Origin: an uncultured Eubacteriales bacterium
GTDB lineage: Bacteria; Bacillota; Clostridia; Lachnospirales; Lachnospiraceae
Assembly: GCA_900321915.1 (NCBI GenBank)
Contig: ONXW01000359.1
Location: 1-6,820 of the forward strand
DNA length: 6,820 nucleotides
Direction: 5' to 3'
The notes below the pieces were generated by a model. It made no database searches and was not told where the DNA came from. It was given only the letters and a program-made list of their open reading frames with translations. Shown piece by piece: positions 6,200 through 6,820 of this stretch (position 1 is its first letter; each line of letters starts with the position of its first letter). Position numbers and translations under genes: made by a program.

Positions 6200-6820
6200 A
6201 TGCGGGGAAAAATGTACTGTGTGGGCGTCGGTCCGGGGGATCCGGAGCTGATGACATTAAAAGCAAAGCGGCTGATCGGGGAGAGCGGGGTGATCGCGTT
6301 CCCCTGCAGGAGTGACGATCCCGGGGATTCCAGGGCATTTTCCATCGCCGAGGGGGCGGTGGCGGGACTGCGGGAAAAAAAGCTCCTGCCTCTTTCTTTC
6401 CCCATGGTGAGAGATGAGGACGTAAGGAGAAAGGCCCACGAAGCTGCGGCGGAACTTCTTGTGAGAGAGCTGGATGCGGGGGAGAACGTTGTTTTTCTCA
6501 CCGTGGGCGACCCCACGGTCTATTGCACCTGGCACTATGTCGGGAATATACTGAAAGAGCATGGAATCGGGACAGAGTATGTTAGCGGCGTCCCGTCCTT
6601 CTGCGCGGCGGCCGCAAGGCTCGGCACGGAAATCGCGGAGGGGGACGAATCTTTTTCCGTTATTCCGGCGCTTCGCGATCTCTTATCGCTTTCCGGGACT
6701 GAGGATCGGAACCTTATCCTGATGAAGCCGGCGCAGGAGCTTGCGGGGCTTCGGGAATACCTGCGGGAACAGGGACGGGAGGTTTACGCCGTGGAGGACT
6801 GCGGGCTGGAGACGGAACGG
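6200..6820 (+). CDS. cbiL: Precorrin-2 / cobalt-precorrin-2 C20-methyltransferase (partial, runs off right edge)
   Basis: The first 207 residues of an SAM-dependent tetrapyrrole methyltransferase that methylates C20 of (cobalt-)precorrin-2 in cobalamin synthesis in the cytosol. The N-terminal GVGPGDPELMTLKA (9-22) is the family signature loop. VFLTVGDPTVY (98-108) is the second hallmark, and its GDPTVY plus GVPSFCAAAARL (130-141) are typical of the CbiL/CobI subgroup rather than CbiF, CbiH or CysG. Family members are about 220-240 residues long, so only the last few dozen are missing. The frame is open to the window edge with no stop. It is divergent from the channel operon with 114 bp between starts, so it is probably functionally unrelated and likely begins a cobalamin operon continuing to the right. 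In a Clostridia-like anaerobe the cobalt-early (CbiL) version is more likely than CobI; sequence alone here cannot settle it. Confidence 0.9.
   Translation, partial: MRGKMYCVGVGPGDPELMTLKAKRLIGESGVIAFPCRSDDPGDSRAFSIAEGAVAGLREKKLLPLSFPMVRDEDVRRKAHEAAAELLVRELDAGENVVFLTVGDPTVYCTWHYVGNILKEHGIGTEYVSGVPSFCAAAARLGTEIAEGDESFSVIPALRDLLSLSGTEDRNLILMKPAQELAGLREYLREQGREVYAVEDCGLETER

Noticed and set aside
6109..6562. Minus-strand open frames antisense to cbiL
   Set aside because: The plus strand encodes an unmistakable tetrapyrrole methyltransferase; the antisense frames have no domain and no credible start.
1..6820. CRISPR array, insertion sequence, tRNA or attachment site
   Set aside because: No direct-repeat/spacer pattern, transposase, terminal inverted repeats or tRNA fold was found on either strand.

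Overview
The window looks like a Gram-positive anaerobe of the Clostridia, most likely a Lachnospiraceae-type gut bacterium. Three things suggest this: strong AGGAGG-type ribosome binding sites, a secreted protein with tryptophan- and tyrosine-rich cell-wall-binding repeats of the kind common there, and a cobalt-precorrin methyltransferase of the CbiL/CobI type. The taxonomy is inferred from protein style only. Codons are GC-rich in the central genes and visibly less so in the secreted-protein gene at the left.

Layout. On the minus strand, positions 6085 down to 1174 hold a tight three-gene operon. (1) A two-TM K+ channel with an intact TVGYGD filter, two Rossmann-like domains and a C-terminal RyR-like domain (4496-6085). 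(2) A membrane protein with three predicted TM segments, two Rossmann-like domains (the second with GYGKMG) and a second C-terminal RyR-like domain (2619-4493). (3) A TIR-domain protein with one TM helix and a Sel1-repeat tail (1174-2622). The first junction is 2 bp and the second is an ATGA overlap. Left of the operon, separated by 155 bp with its own ribosome binding site, is a secreted wall-binding protein (2-1018, minus). Right of it, divergently transcribed from a short AT-rich region with promoter-like elements on both strands, is the start of cbiL/cobI (6200 to the window edge, plus).

The central operon is the point of interest. It combines a TIR domain that keeps the glutamate expected of NAD-cleaving TIR enzymes with two channel-like proteins carrying nucleotide-binding folds and RyR-like domains. 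The inferred model is that the TIR protein responds to an envelope or invader stress and makes or consumes an NAD-derived nucleotide. The Rossmann and/or RyR modules sense that nucleotide and gate an ion pore, giving depolarisation, growth arrest or an immune response. The parts are read from the sequence; the pathway is a hypothesis. The cbiL gene is ordinary metabolism and marks the border with housekeeping DNA.
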